Below, in pieces: positions 26,271 through 35,858 of a DNA stretch of 64,000 nucleotides. Made by a program: the position numbers and the translations under genes. Source of the stretch: Poriferisodalis sp963663635 (GTDB taxonomy: Bacteria; Actinomycetota; Acidimicrobiia; Acidimicrobiales; Poriferisodalaceae); NCBI GenBank assembly GCA_963663635.2, contig CAXXMY010000009.1, positions 310,001 through 374,000 on the forward strand, read 5' to 3'. The first letter of the stretch is position 1. Each line of letters opens with the position of its first letter. The notes under the pieces were generated by a model. The model saw nothing but the letters and a program-made list of their open reading frames with translations. It was not told where the DNA came from and made no database searches.

Positions 26271-29200
26271 GGCGTGACGACGCGTTCAAGCGTGTCGCCC
26301 TGCCAGCTATAGCGATCAAGCAGGATCGACTTCAGGCCGGCGTCGCGCACGATCTCGACGATGGACAGCTCGGGCACGGTCCGATGATCGCCCCACAATC
26401 GCTCGCTGGTGGCGATGAAGTCGAGATCCAACGAGACGAGCAGCCCGAACAGGGCAGCGTGATTGTCCGCGGAGACCTTTGCGAAGGCATCGTCGAGCAG
26501 CACGAATCGAGCGATTCCCGCTACTCCGGCGCCTGGCTGAGCACCCGCTTCAGAGAGCGCGTCGTAGGAGGCGGCCACCGCCACGAACAGCGGCAGATAC
26601 GTCACAAGCTTCTTCTCGCCCTCCGAAAGGGGCGTCCGGCGGCTGAGCCGCCCCTCAGGCGCTTCCGCGCGTGTCACCAGCACATCAAGGTCGTGCCAAG
26701 ACTTGTAGTCGAGCGTCTCGGCGATCAGCTGGCGGTAGGACGCGTCAGGCTCATCGGCACGGGCAGCGTCGAGCCGTTGCGACAGTGCGTCGCGGACTTC
26801 GGCGATCTGGTCGGGCGTGCGCAGATCGGGCGGCTTGGCGAGCAGCTCGACCATGCGCGCCGTCGATGCGTCAAGCTCGGGCGAGCGTCGCCATCGCAGC
26901 CGCACACCCACTCGGTGCGCGGTGGCAACCGAGCGGAGCCGCTCGTTCGTGAGCTCGATCAAGCGCCCCGCGCCGTGCATTTTCTGTGCGATTTCCTTGG
27001 CGATCAGCCCTTGCAGGGGTTCTCGCAGTGCATCTTGCTGTTTGCGGTCGAGCAGGCCAGCGAGTTGGCGGTGCTGAGCACTCGCAACACGCAGTGCGGC
27101 GGGGAGAGTTGCAGTACCCGACGGCCCAGTGACCTCGACGTACAACGGTCTGGCTGGATCGGGCTGGAGTGCAACGGCATCCCACCCCGCACCGAGCGAG
27201 TCTCGGCGCTGCTGCAGCGACTGGCGCACGCTGTCTGCATTGACCGGGGAGTCGGCTCCGCGTTCACCGTTCGCCGCGGCATTCAGCCAGCCGAGGTCGC
27301 CGAGCAACGCCGCGAGTCCAGCTGAACCTCCGCTCTGTGCCGCGGGCGGTGATGCCGCTTCATCGCTCGCGAGGGCGTCGAAGTAGCCCGGGATCCTGAG
27401 CACCTCTTCGAACTCGACCCGGCAGGTCTCACACGACCGCTCGCTCCCAGATGCCGCTCGTTGAGCGCTCTCAACAGCGGAGCGCGCCTGCGCCCTGCGT
27501 ACGAGGGCGCCTTCTTTGCGCTGGCGTGTCTCGGGAAGGCGACGTTCGAGCATCTCGAGGTCGGCAGCGAGCCGGTCACGCTCTTGGCGAGTCCGTTCGT
27601 ATTCCGCGCCGACAGTTCGTTCGAGCATGTCGAGGCGGGCTTGCTCGCGGTCCCGAGCCGAAGCGGTCTGCGCGAGTCGAACGCTCGCCTCATCACGCTG
27701 AGTGACGTCGTTGCGGCTCTGCGCGGCAATGCGCTCGCATTCCTGAATAGAACGTTGCAACGTCGTGAGTCCGGCGACGCTCGAGGACACCAGCCGGTCG
27801 AACTCGGCCAGTTCGACAGCGACGCTGTCCAGCTCAGAACGGTCTCGCGGCAGCGACAGTGTTGTGGCGGTTCGACGCAGCGCAACGTCAGCATCGTTGA
27901 CGGCTCGTTCGGCTTCTGCCGCATCGTGGGCGGCGTCGCCGTGCCGGGATTCGGCGGCCGCTAATTCGCTGGCCGCTGTCTCCACTGCACCAGCCGCACG
28001 TTCGATGCCGCTCGTGTCCCGCAGTGCTGTGCGGTGGCGACGGAGGGCATCGAGCGCTTCCTGCTGCCGATCACTCACGTCAGCCAGACGCTGCTCCTGC
28101 TCTCGCAGCGATTCCAGCTCGCGCCGCGCCGCTGCACGTTCACGTTCCAAGGCATCTCGCCGGGCAGCTGCGCCGATGAGCTCTGCACGCTCCTTGGAGT
28201 GCCGACCAAGCAGCAGTCCTGATCGGAATGACCCGTCGGCGGCTGCGACAGTCACACCCTCGGCGTCGACATCGCAGCTGATCGAGTCGAGCAGACGCGC
28301 AATGGCGCTCTCGTCGACCGACCCGGTGAGCTCCGCTGGAACCGCCGGATGCAGCAAGCGACTGAGCGGACGTGCGACACGCGAAGCTGCAACGACGACA
28401 AGTTCTCCACTGGCAAGTTCCAGCACATCATCGGCCGCCAGCCGGGCTGCGAGCAGGCCCGACGCCTCAAGGGCTGCCTCGATGCCGGCCCGCTCACGAG
28501 CACCGAGTTCGGGCGCGAAATCGACAAGGTCCGCAAAGCAGTGGTCGGCGGGGACCTGCCAATCGAGCCTGGGAGGTTCCGGCTCGGCTCGACCCATGAG
28601 CTTGTCAAGCACAGCTTGCTGGTCGCGAACCGCGTCGCGACTGTGAACCAGAGCTTGACGGGTCTGCGCGACCATGCCCGTTTGTGCCCCGACGGCAGCA
28701 TCGAACTCGGTGAGTAGGTCCACCCGGAGAGCGCCGGATGACGGTGTCTGGTCACGGCCAGGCAATTCAGCAAGTCGTGAGGCCGCTGCGGCGACATCGG
28801 ACGGCGAGCCGACGGACGCACAGAGCGTCACTGCCATCGTGGCCCACGCCGCGACGTGAGTTTCCCAGTCACGTTTGGCCGCCGCCAGTGCCTCCAACCA
28901 ATGCGCTTGCTGTTCGATGGCCCGCTGCTTGGCATTCGCCGCGAACAGAAGCGCGTCGGTCGCTCGAGTGAACTGCCCTTCGGCCTGATCACACCGCGTG
29001 CGCGCATCGGCGACCTGTTTGATGTCGCGCCGTCGCTGCTGTGCCGCAGCCGCGGATGCATCGAGACGACGCTTGGCAGCGGTGGTATCGAACGGCTCGG
29101 GGACAGCTATGTCGAGGTCTTCGAGCCGAAGGCGGTCAAAGTCCAGCGCCGTGGGCGGGCGCTCGGCAACGCCGCATCGGACCGCGATCTGTTCGGCTTG

Positions 29201-30375
29201 TGCGAGTCCGCCATTCAGTTTGGCGAGATCGCTGTCGCTGCGGCCGACGGCGCCCACGAGATGCTCAACCGCGCGCCGCACACGTTCCTCGGCGCTTTCG
29301 AGGCTGCGCTGCGCCTCGTCGTGCTGCCGAGTGAGATTGGTGACGAGATCGCGCACGCCGTCGAGCTGGCGCCCTTCCTGGTAAGCGCGCGACTCCTCGA
29401 TCGCCGAGATCTCGCTGCGCAGCGCCTCGGTGCGGCGCTGCTCGTCCGCGACTTGGGCATCGAGCTGGTCCACCTCGGCGTCGGCGGCAGAGACGGCTTT
29501 GCGCGCAGTTGCTTCGTCGCTGCGGCAGCGCTGCGCTTCAGCAAGCTGGCGCCGCCCCTGCGCTGCTCGCTGGCGCAGATCGCTGGCGCAGTACGAGCGG
29601 TACCGATCCAGCAGCCCGCCGACCGCGGCAACTGTCCGTTCGAGTTCGGCGACGTTGCGGCGGTGATCTTCGAGGTCGTCGAGCGGTGCCGCTGCGTCGA
29701 TGAGTGCCTGTTCGGAGAGCTGCGGCAGCGCATCGGCGAGATCGAGCGGCAGATCGACATCGATCCGGTCGCCGACTCGCGGATTGCGGACCTTGTCGAT
29801 GAGCCGGATGTGCTGGTCCAGGCTGGCACCGCCGAACAGACGTTGTTCGATGAGGCGCCGGTATTCCCCCGGTCGCGCTCGGCGAACACCGGGTCGCCGT
29901 CGAGCTTGTCGCGCAGCACCTCGACTGACAGCGGAATGCCGTCGACGACGAGATCGATGTCGATGCCCGGGCGTTTCGATGTTGCGAACCACCAGGTCAC
30001 GACATTGTTGGCCTGCCGGTTCGCCTTGATGCCGCAACCGCAGACGAAGAACACGTCGCCGCACCGGAACTCGATCCACAGGTACCCGACAGGCTGGGAG
30101 TCGTCGCGACCGCCGAGCATCCATGACGCCAGCAGCCCGCTCTGCTCGCGGGCGGCGTCGATGTTGCGCTGGCGGGCCGTCAGCAGGAACGGCAGCAGCA
30201 TGTTCATCGCTGTCGATTTGCCCGAGCCGTTCACGCCGCGCAACAGCAACCGGCCGCCGGCAAAGTCGAGCACCTCGTTGCCGTACTGGTAGACGTTGAT
30301 GATTCCGGCGCGTTCGAGCCGCCAGCGAGTAGGTGGAACGTCAGCAGCGGTGTCCACGGCGCAGAACGTAGCCAC
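26267..30375 (-). pseudogene. jetC: Wadjet SMC-like ATPase JetC, type II (TIGR02680), with one frameshift
   Basis: JetC is the SMC-like motor of the plasmid-sensing Wadjet complex. From GTG 30375 the first frame gives RWRLERAGIINVYQYGNEVL and Walker A RGVNGSGKST (residues 46-55). At 29866-29870 a run of five C's (five G's in the gene) breaks the frame; with six, FAERDRG continues into EYRRLIEQRLFGGASLDQHI in the downstream frame. That frame carries the two coiled-coil arms and hinge, then the signature-like PLSEGEKKLVTYLPLF and Walker B ARFVLLDDAFAKVSADNH. Total length would be about 1,367 residues, normal for the family. Either the gene is inactivated or the consensus lacks one base. It is first in transcription order. 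Confidence 0.85.
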
Positions 30376-30523
30376 TGCATTTCACATGAACACGCGTCTC
30401 GTTTGACATGCGGGCTGTGCTTGTCGAGCAAGGCAGCAACGGTGCCGAACCGTGCGCAACAGAACTCAGCGTGTCACGTGCCGAGGAAACTGCCGAGCGA
30501 TATCCGAACCGCTAACTCCGCAA

Positions 30524-30559
30524 TTGCAAAACCGCTCGTCAGAGGCTTGCGGGAGTGGC
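30524..30559. repeat. Third copy of a roughly 36-bp core shared with two MITE-like elements
   Basis: Starting TTGCAAAACCGCTCGTCAGA, this segment matches the minus-strand interior of the element at 17168-17274 at 33 of 36 positions, and more weakly the interior of the element at 45893-45998. Here it has no long terminal repeats, only GTGTCA (30471) and TGACAC (30560-30565) as weak candidates. It lies between the jetC promoter side and the end of the deacetylase gene, so at a border of the Wadjet module. Confidence 0.65.
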
Positions 30560-30584
30560 TGACACCACACAAACCGGCAGCCGC

Positions 30585-31328
30585 CTACACGGCGGGAACC
30601 ACCCGGAACGCCTCGGCCAGGCGACCGTGCGCGAGCCCACCGGCGCGAGCAGTCTCGGTGCTCCACTCGCGCAGTCGGCCGTCGAGGTTCTCCATGTGCT
30701 CGGTCTGGCTGCGGTGTTCGCGCAGCGCTGCCACCTTGGCGTCGAACGTGTCGGTGATGTCGATGTAGCGATTCGGTTCAGTGCCGATCAGCCACAGCTC
30801 GGCCACGGTGTGGGGCTGGTGGCCTTCGTCGAGCAACTCGGGAAACGTGCGAGGGTTACGGGAATCGGGGTAGACGGCAGCCAGCGCGGCAGTCGCTGTG
30901 GCCAGATGATCGGGATGCGAGATGTAGATACGGTCCCAGTCCGGGATGGTTGTCTGGCAGATCACGACGTCGGGGCGGACCATGCGGATGACCCGCGCGA
31001 TGTCGCGCCGCAGTCTGAGGTCGGCCACCACCATGCCGTCGGGATGTCCTAGCCAATGCAGCTCACTGACGCCGACACGCGCAGCGGCAGCAGCCTGCTC
31101 AGCCTGCCGCAGCGCCGCGAGTTCTTCGCGCGTGTGTTCAAGATCGTCACCGCCGGCATCCCCGCTCGTCGCCAAGCAGTAGGCCACGTGACTGCCCGCA
31201 GAGGTGATCTGCGCGACGGTCCCCGCCATCCCGAAGTCGATGTCGTCGGGATGCGCGACCACGATCAGCACCCGCGACGGCGCTTCCAGCTTGCCGCTGT
31301 CAGTGACGATGAAGCCCACGAAGATCAA
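30585..31328 (-). CDS. PIG-L/LmbE-family deacetylase
   Basis: This zinc-dependent N-acetylglucosamine-type deacetylase has 247 residues. The family zinc motif is VVAHPDDIDFGMAGTVA (about residues 23-39; ligands H, D, D), followed by ATSGDAGG and the later HxxH-like element ISHPDHLATATAALAA. Relatives include MshB (mycothiol), Mca and BshB, as well as antibiotic-tailoring enzymes. Because mshC is in the window a thiol-pathway role is tempting, but the sequence is not a close MshB type, so the substrate stays open. It ends 20 bases from the shared core repeat at 30524. Confidence 0.85.
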   Translation of the reverse strand: MIFVGFIVTDSGKLEAPSRVLIVVAHPDDIDFGMAGTVAQITSAGSHVAYCLATSGDAGGDDLEHTREELAALRQAEQAAAAARVGVSELHWLGHPDGMVVADLRLRRDIARVIRMVRPDVVICQTTIPDWDRIYISHPDHLATATAALAAVYPDSRNPRTFPELLDEGHQPHTVAELWLIGTEPNRYIDITDTFDAKVAALREHRSQTEHMENLDGRLREWSTETARAGGLAHGRLAEAFRVVPAV

Positions 31329-31354
31329 GCGACCGGTGCAATCGATGTGCCGGG

Positions 31355-32002
31355 TCAGTCGAAGTAGGGGTTCTCGCCGGAAGCGTGATCGGTGACATCG
31401 ACTACTCGCTCGACCTCGGGGATCAGCTCGCGCAGCGTTTTCTCGATGCCGGCGGTGACCGTGGCGTTGGCCATGCCGCAGCCCTGGCAGCCCCCGCCGA
31501 GTCGAACGACAACAGTGTCGCCCTCGACGGTGACCAGCTCGGCGAAACCGCCGTGGGCCGCAATCGACGGATTGATGCGCTTGGTGAGCACTTCGCGGAC
31601 GTTTTCTTCGATCGTGCCGTCAAGCTCGAGTGCAGCATTGGGGCCAAGGTCGGGCCGGTTCGGGTTGCGCAGCACCAAGCCTGGCTGATTCGAATTGGAC
31701 GGCAAGTCCAGCGCGGCACCGTTGAGCTTGACGAGATCGCGGTCGGGAATCAGCACCGTCAAGCCGTCGCCGACTGCGAACGGCACATCTGTTGAGTCGG
31801 CTTCGACCAGCAGCTCGAACGCGAGGTCATACGTGTAATCGACGCCTTGAGCGCCCGTCACCTCGATGCGAAGCGCCAGCTTGTCGCCGTCCACCTCGCT
31901 GTCGCGCAGTTCGATCACCTTGGAGAGCGCAGCCGACGTGACGTCGAACGTCTCGCGCCGCGCCTCCATCACCGACTCGCGCACTGCGTCGTGGAGGACC
32001 AT
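31355..32002 (-). CDS. NfuA-like iron-sulfur cluster carrier
   Basis: This 215-residue protein has an N-terminal HesB/IscA-like domain (FDVTSAALSKVIELRDSEVD, then YDLAFELLVEADSTDVPFAV) and a C-terminal NifU-like domain. The latter has RINPSIAAHGGFAELVTVEG and the cluster-binding CxxC in LGGGCQGCGMANATV. This is the NfuA architecture, which transfers 4Fe-4S clusters to client enzymes. The degenerate N-terminal domain lacks the IscA cysteines, as usual for NfuA. ATG 32002 (MVLHDAVRES) is the best start. The gene is divergent from acuI with about 150 bases between. Confidence 0.87.
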   Translation of the reverse strand: MVLHDAVRESVMEARRETFDVTSAALSKVIELRDSEVDGDKLALRIEVTGAQGVDYTYDLAFELLVEADSTDVPFAVGDGLTVLIPDRDLVKLNGAALDLPSNSNQPGLVLRNPNRPDLGPNAALELDGTIEENVREVLTKRINPSIAAHGGFAELVTVEGDTVVVRLGGGCQGCGMANATVTAGIEKTLRELIPEVERVVDVTDHASGENPYFD

Positions 32003-32153
32003 GCCCGAGAGCCTACTGATGCGCTGCGACAAGCCCTTGGGCAGACCGGGGCTCAGCAACGACAGCGCGGTAGTGTCCGGCCGGTTCGCCGGGATGTGTG
32101 GGCTCGCACCTACCGCACCGGCCCGGCGAAACCAACGCTGAGGAGGACGACCG

Positions 32154-33137
32154 ATGGCATTCCGTGCGCTGATGCTCCGTGAGCAGGATCGCAAAGTCAC
32201 CGCTGAGCTGGCCGACGTCGACGAGGCCCAGCTGCCGGACGGCAACGTCACGGTTGCAGTGGAGTACAGCACCCTCAATTACAAGGACGGGATGATCCTG
32301 GGCGGCGTCGGCCGGCTGGTGCGCAATTACCCCCATGTGCCGGGCATCGACTTTGCCGGCGTGGTGGAAGCTTCCGACGACCAGCGGTTCGCGCCTGGAG
32401 ACCGCGTGGTGCTGACCGGGTGGCGGGTCGGAGAGGCGCATTGGGGCGGTTACGCCGAGCGGGCACGGGTGAACGGCGACTGGCTGGTCCGCCTGCCCGA
32501 CGGGCTGTCCACCTTGGACGCGATGACGATCGGCACCGCTGGGTTCACCTCGATGCTCGCAATGTCTGCACTCGAGGATCACGGCATCGGTTCGGGGCCC
32601 GTGCTCGTGACCGGCGCCGCCGGTGGTGTCGGCAGCGTTGCGGTCCAGTTGCTGTCCGCCGCAGGACACGACGTCGCCGCCTCGACAGGTCGGCCGCAGA
32701 CGGCCGACTACCTCCGGGGCCTGGGCGCCACTGAAATCATCGACCGGGCCGAGCTGGCTGAGCCGCCACAGCGACCGCTCGGCAGCGAACGATTCGGCGG
32801 CTGCGTGGACGCGGTCGGCGGCACGACGCTCGCCAACGCGCTCACGCAGATGTCGTATGGATCCAGCGTTGCGGCCTGCGGCCTTGCGGGTGGCAACGGC
32901 TTGGACACCACGGTGATCCCGTTCCTGCTGCGCGGCGTGAACCTGCTGGGCATCGACTCGGTCATGTGCCCGTTCGAGCCGCGACAGCGAGCCTGGGAAC
33001 GCCTCGATGAGCTGGCCGACCGCGACCTGCTGGCCTCGATGGCCACGACCGTGGGCCTCGGCGATGTTGCTGCGCTGGGGCCGAAGATCCTCGCCGGTGA
33101 GGTGCAGGGCCGAACCGTCGTGGACGTGCGCGCCTGA
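32154..33137 (+). CDS. acuI: Acrylyl-CoA reductase / quinone oxidoreductase, AcuI-YhdH type
   Basis: AcuI reduces acryloyl-CoA to propionyl-CoA with NADPH. It detoxifies acrylate in dimethylsulfoniopropionate users and acts in propionate metabolism. The 327-residue zinc-free MDR enzyme shows NYKDGMILGGVGRLVRNYPH, VPGIDFAGVVEASDD, and the NADPH-binding Rossmann motif VTGAAGGVGSVAVQLL, all family-typical. A strong ribosome site (GAGGAGGACGACC) precedes ATG 32154. Assignment to the YhdH/AcuI family is firm; the physiological substrate is inferred. It is convergent with a small membrane-protein gene six bases after the stop. Confidence 0.88.
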   Translation: MAFRALMLREQDRKVTAELADVDEAQLPDGNVTVAVEYSTLNYKDGMILGGVGRLVRNYPHVPGIDFAGVVEASDDQRFAPGDRVVLTGWRVGEAHWGGYAERARVNGDWLVRLPDGLSTLDAMTIGTAGFTSMLAMSALEDHGIGSGPVLVTGAAGGVGSVAVQLLSAAGHDVAASTGRPQTADYLRGLGATEIIDRAELAEPPQRPLGSERFGGCVDAVGGTTLANALTQMSYGSSVAACGLAGGNGLDTTVIPFLLRGVNLLGIDSVMCPFEPRQRAWERLDELADRDLLASMATTVGLGDVAALGPKILAGEVQGRTVVDVRA

Positions 33138-33142
33138 ATTTG

Positions 33143-33280
33143 CTAGAGCACCGACGTGATCGCGGCGAATCCGGTGAGCAGCATCGCCGCGACAATCAGG
33201 ATCGCGGTCAACCACAATCCTGGGCTGCGTTGGCGCAGGGGGCGGAGGTTTCCCGAGGCGTCGTATCGATTCGGTGGCAT
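33143..33280 (-). CDS. Small single-pass membrane protein, 45 residues
   Basis: The minus strand from ATG 33280 encodes MPPNRYDASGNLRPLRQRSP followed by a hydrophobic helix (LWLTAILIVAAMLLTGFAAI) and a short tail to TAG 33143. The basic segment before the helix predicts an N-in orientation. It sits upstream of nothing obvious on its strand and ends six bases from the acuI stop. The gene is supported by tight packing, no overlap, and the clean basic-then-hydrophobic layout; no family is recognised. Confidence 0.6.
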   Translation of the reverse strand: MPPNRYDASGNLRPLRQRSPGLWLTAILIVAAMLLTGFAAITSVL

Positions 33281-33289
33281 CGTTGCGGC

Positions 33290-33805
33290 CTACGAACCCT
33301 TCAGCTTCCAGTCGGTGGCGCCGATCTCGTTCTGGACCTTCACCTCGATGTCCTGAGTGAGACCAGTGTCCGCTTGCTCGAGCGTGCACAGAAACGTCTG
33401 GCCGACCGGTACCACCAGATACAAACTGTCGCCGCAATCGGCTTGAACGTCGAAGCCCAGCGCTTCAGCGGCTTCGGCCGCCACGCTCGTCTCCTTCGCG
33501 ATGACCTGCATCACGGCATGACGAGGACGTATCTCCTTGCGGCCCTGCGCATCGATGATGGTGACTTGCGCCTCGTAGAACTCGTTCTCCACCAGACCGT
33601 CGCACAGGAAACTGGATCCAGGTCGGATGGGGGCATCGGGGGGGCAATCGATGTCCGAGATCTCAGCCGGAGCCACCACGCTTTGCAGGTAGTTCTGCAC
33701 CTCGCGCTCGATCGCAGTCTGTTCCGGCTCGCCGCCGCATGCAGCTGCAAGCATCACGATGATCGTCGCCAATGCTGCGAGACTCGCCGACCGCTTCTTG
33801 CGCAT
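33290..33805 (-). CDS. Lipoprotein with two DUF4333-like domains
   Basis: The 171-residue secreted lipoprotein has a signal peptide MRKKRSASLAALATIIVMLA followed by the lipobox AAC (Cys23) and GGEPEQ. After that come two similar halves with paired cysteines: EISDIDCPPDAPIRPGSSFL then CDGLV, and FDVQADCGDSLYLVVPVGQ then TFLCTLEQ. Spacing C...G..F.C fits DUF4333, a domain common in mycobacteria and relatives. ATG 33805 is chosen for the signal peptide. It lies nine bases upstream of the 45-residue membrane protein gene (minus strand), so the two may be co-transcribed. Function unknown. Confidence 0.75.
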   Translation of the reverse strand: MRKKRSASLAALATIIVMLAAACGGEPEQTAIEREVQNYLQSVVAPAEISDIDCPPDAPIRPGSSFLCDGLVENEFYEAQVTIIDAQGRKEIRPRHAVMQVIAKETSVAAEAAEALGFDVQADCGDSLYLVVPVGQTFLCTLEQADTGLTQDIEVKVQNEIGATDWKLKGS

Positions 33806-34137
33806 CGGTGGCGCCGTTTGCAGCCTCGCGAATCGCCCTCGCAGACAGTTTGACTCCAGTGCGGATGGTCTCTGCAATGTGCCGACCTCCCCCTGGTGCT
33901 GACGGGACATTAGCTCATTGCAGGAATCACTCATGCGCTCTGCAGACGGGACGAAACCGCAGGTCATCGGCGCTGTCCGAGAAATCGAAGTGCATAACGC
34001 TGGTCGACCCCGAAGCGATCGGCAGATGTCGGGAAGCGGCGACACTTCCCACTTGACCCTCGGATGGTCGGCGGTCTGCGTTGTGATGCCAGTAGTCTTC
34101 CGCTCCCGTGCCCTGCGCTCACGGACCGTTCGGCCCC
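33806..34137. other. 332-bp gap with no gene
   Basis: I see no coding signal in this stretch between the lipoprotein start and the mutase stop, both on the minus strand. It should hold the lipoprotein promoter. At 33953-33966 the plus strand reads GAAACCGCAGGTCA, a short match to the core of the element at 45893; on its own this is too short to call a copy. Confidence 0.5.
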
Positions 34138-35778
34138 TTAGATGAATGGGCGCTCCTGATAGCGCCCGAATACTTCGGCCAGCGTGTTGGTGACTTCGCC
34201 TACGGTGGCGCGCGAACGCACCGTCTCGATGAGTTGCGGCATGAGGTTAACATCGGTCTCGGCTGCGCGACGCAGCGACACCAGCGCCTCGTCGACCGCT
34301 GCTTGATTGCGGTCTGCCCGCACCTGCGCCAGCCGCTTGATCTGCCGCTGCTCGTCGTCGCCGGTGATCTTCAGCAGGTCGATGTCGTCGTCGGCGTTGC
34401 CTTCGGTGAATGCGCTCGCCCCGACGACCACACGCCTGCCGGCATTCACCTTCTTCTCGAACTCGTACGCGGCATCGGCGATCCCGGACTGGTACCAGCC
34501 GTCGTCGATCAGCCGGAACGCACCCTCGAGCATCGAGCCGTCTCCCGCAGCGTCGATGTGGGCGAACATCTCCTCGGCCTCGGCTTCGAGCTTGTCGGTG
34601 AGTTCTTCGATGAACCAGCTGCCGCCGAGCGGGTCGATGACATTTGCCGCCCCGCTCTCGTGGGCGATGATCTGCTGGGTCCGCAGCGCGATGCGAGCTG
34701 CCTTGTCGGTCGGCAGCGCCAGCGCTTCGTCCATCGAGTTGGTGTGCAGGCTCTGGGTGCCTCCCAGCACGCCGGCAAGTGCCTCAATAGCGGTGCGGGC
34801 AATGTTGATCTCGGGCTGCTGCGCCGTGAGGGACACCCCCGCCGTCTGCGTGTGGAAGCGCAGCATCAACGACCGTTCGTCCTGAGCGCCGTAGCGATCG
34901 CGCATCCAGCGCGCCCAGATGCGGCGCGCAGCCCGGTACTTGGCGATCTCTTCGAAGAAGTCGATGTGCGCATTGAAGAAAAAACTGAGGCGCGGCGCGA
35001 ACTCGTCGGTTGACAAGCCTCGCTGTGCTGCGGACTCGACGTAGGCGAATCCGTTGGCAAGCGTGAACGCAAGTTCTTGTGCCGCCGTGGACCCGGCTTC
35101 TCGGATGTGATAGCCGCTGATGGACACCGAGTTCCAGCGGGGCATCTCGTTGGTCGCAAACTCGATCGTGTCGGCCACCAGGCGCATCGACGGGCGTGGC
35201 GGGTACACCCATTCCTTCTGCGCTTGGTACTCCTTCAAGATGTCGTTCTGGAGCGTGCCGCCGAGGTTCTGGCGATCGGCGCCCTTCTCCTCGGCGTTGG
35301 CGATGAACATCGCCCAGATGGTGGCCGCGGGAGCGTTGATGGTCATCGACGTCGTGGTGCGCTCGAGATCGATGCCGTCGTAGAGCGCAGACATGTCCTC
35401 GACGCTGTCCACCGCGACGCCGCACCGGCCCACCTCGCCGAGCGACATGGTGTCGTCGGAGTCGAGGCCCATGAGCGTGGGCATGTCAAACGCTGTGGAC
35501 AGGCCGCCGCCGCCTGCGGCAAGGATCTCGTGGAACCTGGCGTTGGTGTCGGTTGGTGTGCCGAAGCCGGCGAACATCCGCATCGTCCACAGCCGGCCCC
35601 GGTAGCCACTGGCATGCACGCCGCGCGTGTACGGGTACTGCCCTGGCCAGCCGACTTCGGGGTCCGGTTCTGTGTCGGGCGCGTAGAGGGGATCGAGCTC
35701 GATGCCGCTCATCGTCTCGAAATCGGCATCGCGCGTTTGCGTGGCCGCAAATTCCGACTGCCAGCGCTCGCGTGTCAC
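34138..35778 (-). CDS. icmA: Isobutyryl-CoA mutase-type acyl-CoA mutase, large subunit
   Basis: This adenosylcobalamin-dependent mutase interconverts branched and linear acyl-CoAs. The 546-residue protein has the TIM-barrel catalytic domain but no C-terminal B12-binding domain, as in the IcmA large subunits. Two substrate-determining positions read Phe69 (TMRMFAGFGTP) and Gln187 (LKEYQAQKEWVYPP). Isobutyryl-CoA mutases have Phe/Gln there while methylmalonyl-CoA mutases have Tyr/Arg. Other blocks (SVSISGYHIREAGSTAAQEL; QPEINIARTAIEALAGVLGG; QSLHTNSMDEAL) are intact. GTG 35778 is chosen because AGGAGG lies six bases upstream. No small B12-binding subunit is seen within the window. Confidence 0.85.
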   Translation of the reverse strand: MTRERWQSEFAATQTRDADFETMSGIELDPLYAPDTEPDPEVGWPGQYPYTRGVHASGYRGRLWTMRMFAGFGTPTDTNARFHEILAAGGGGLSTAFDMPTLMGLDSDDTMSLGEVGRCGVAVDSVEDMSALYDGIDLERTTTSMTINAPAATIWAMFIANAEEKGADRQNLGGTLQNDILKEYQAQKEWVYPPRPSMRLVADTIEFATNEMPRWNSVSISGYHIREAGSTAAQELAFTLANGFAYVESAAQRGLSTDEFAPRLSFFFNAHIDFFEEIAKYRAARRIWARWMRDRYGAQDERSLMLRFHTQTAGVSLTAQQPEINIARTAIEALAGVLGGTQSLHTNSMDEALALPTDKAARIALRTQQIIAHESGAANVIDPLGGSWFIEELTDKLEAEAEEMFAHIDAAGDGSMLEGAFRLIDDGWYQSGIADAAYEFEKKVNAGRRVVVGASAFTEGNADDDIDLLKITGDDEQRQIKRLAQVRADRNQAAVDEALVSLRRAAETDVNLMPQLIETVRSRATVGEVTNTLAEVFGRYQERPFI

Positions 35779-35858
35779 CCGGTGCCTCCTGTCGCCTGCG
35801 GCCTTGTCGATTGCTCTCCGATTCGACGCCCGCAGTGTACGCAACGGGCGCAATTGGC

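Noticed and set aside
28856..30292. Long plus-strand open frame opposite jetC
   Set aside because: It is antisense to the SMC-like gene, and its translation has no recognisable domain.
32013..33437. Long minus-strand open frame opposite acuI
   Set aside because: acuI has a strong ribosome site and intact motifs on the other strand; the antisense frame has none.
33953..33966. Fourth copy of the 36-bp core
   Set aside because: Only about 14 bases match the core, too short to separate from chance.
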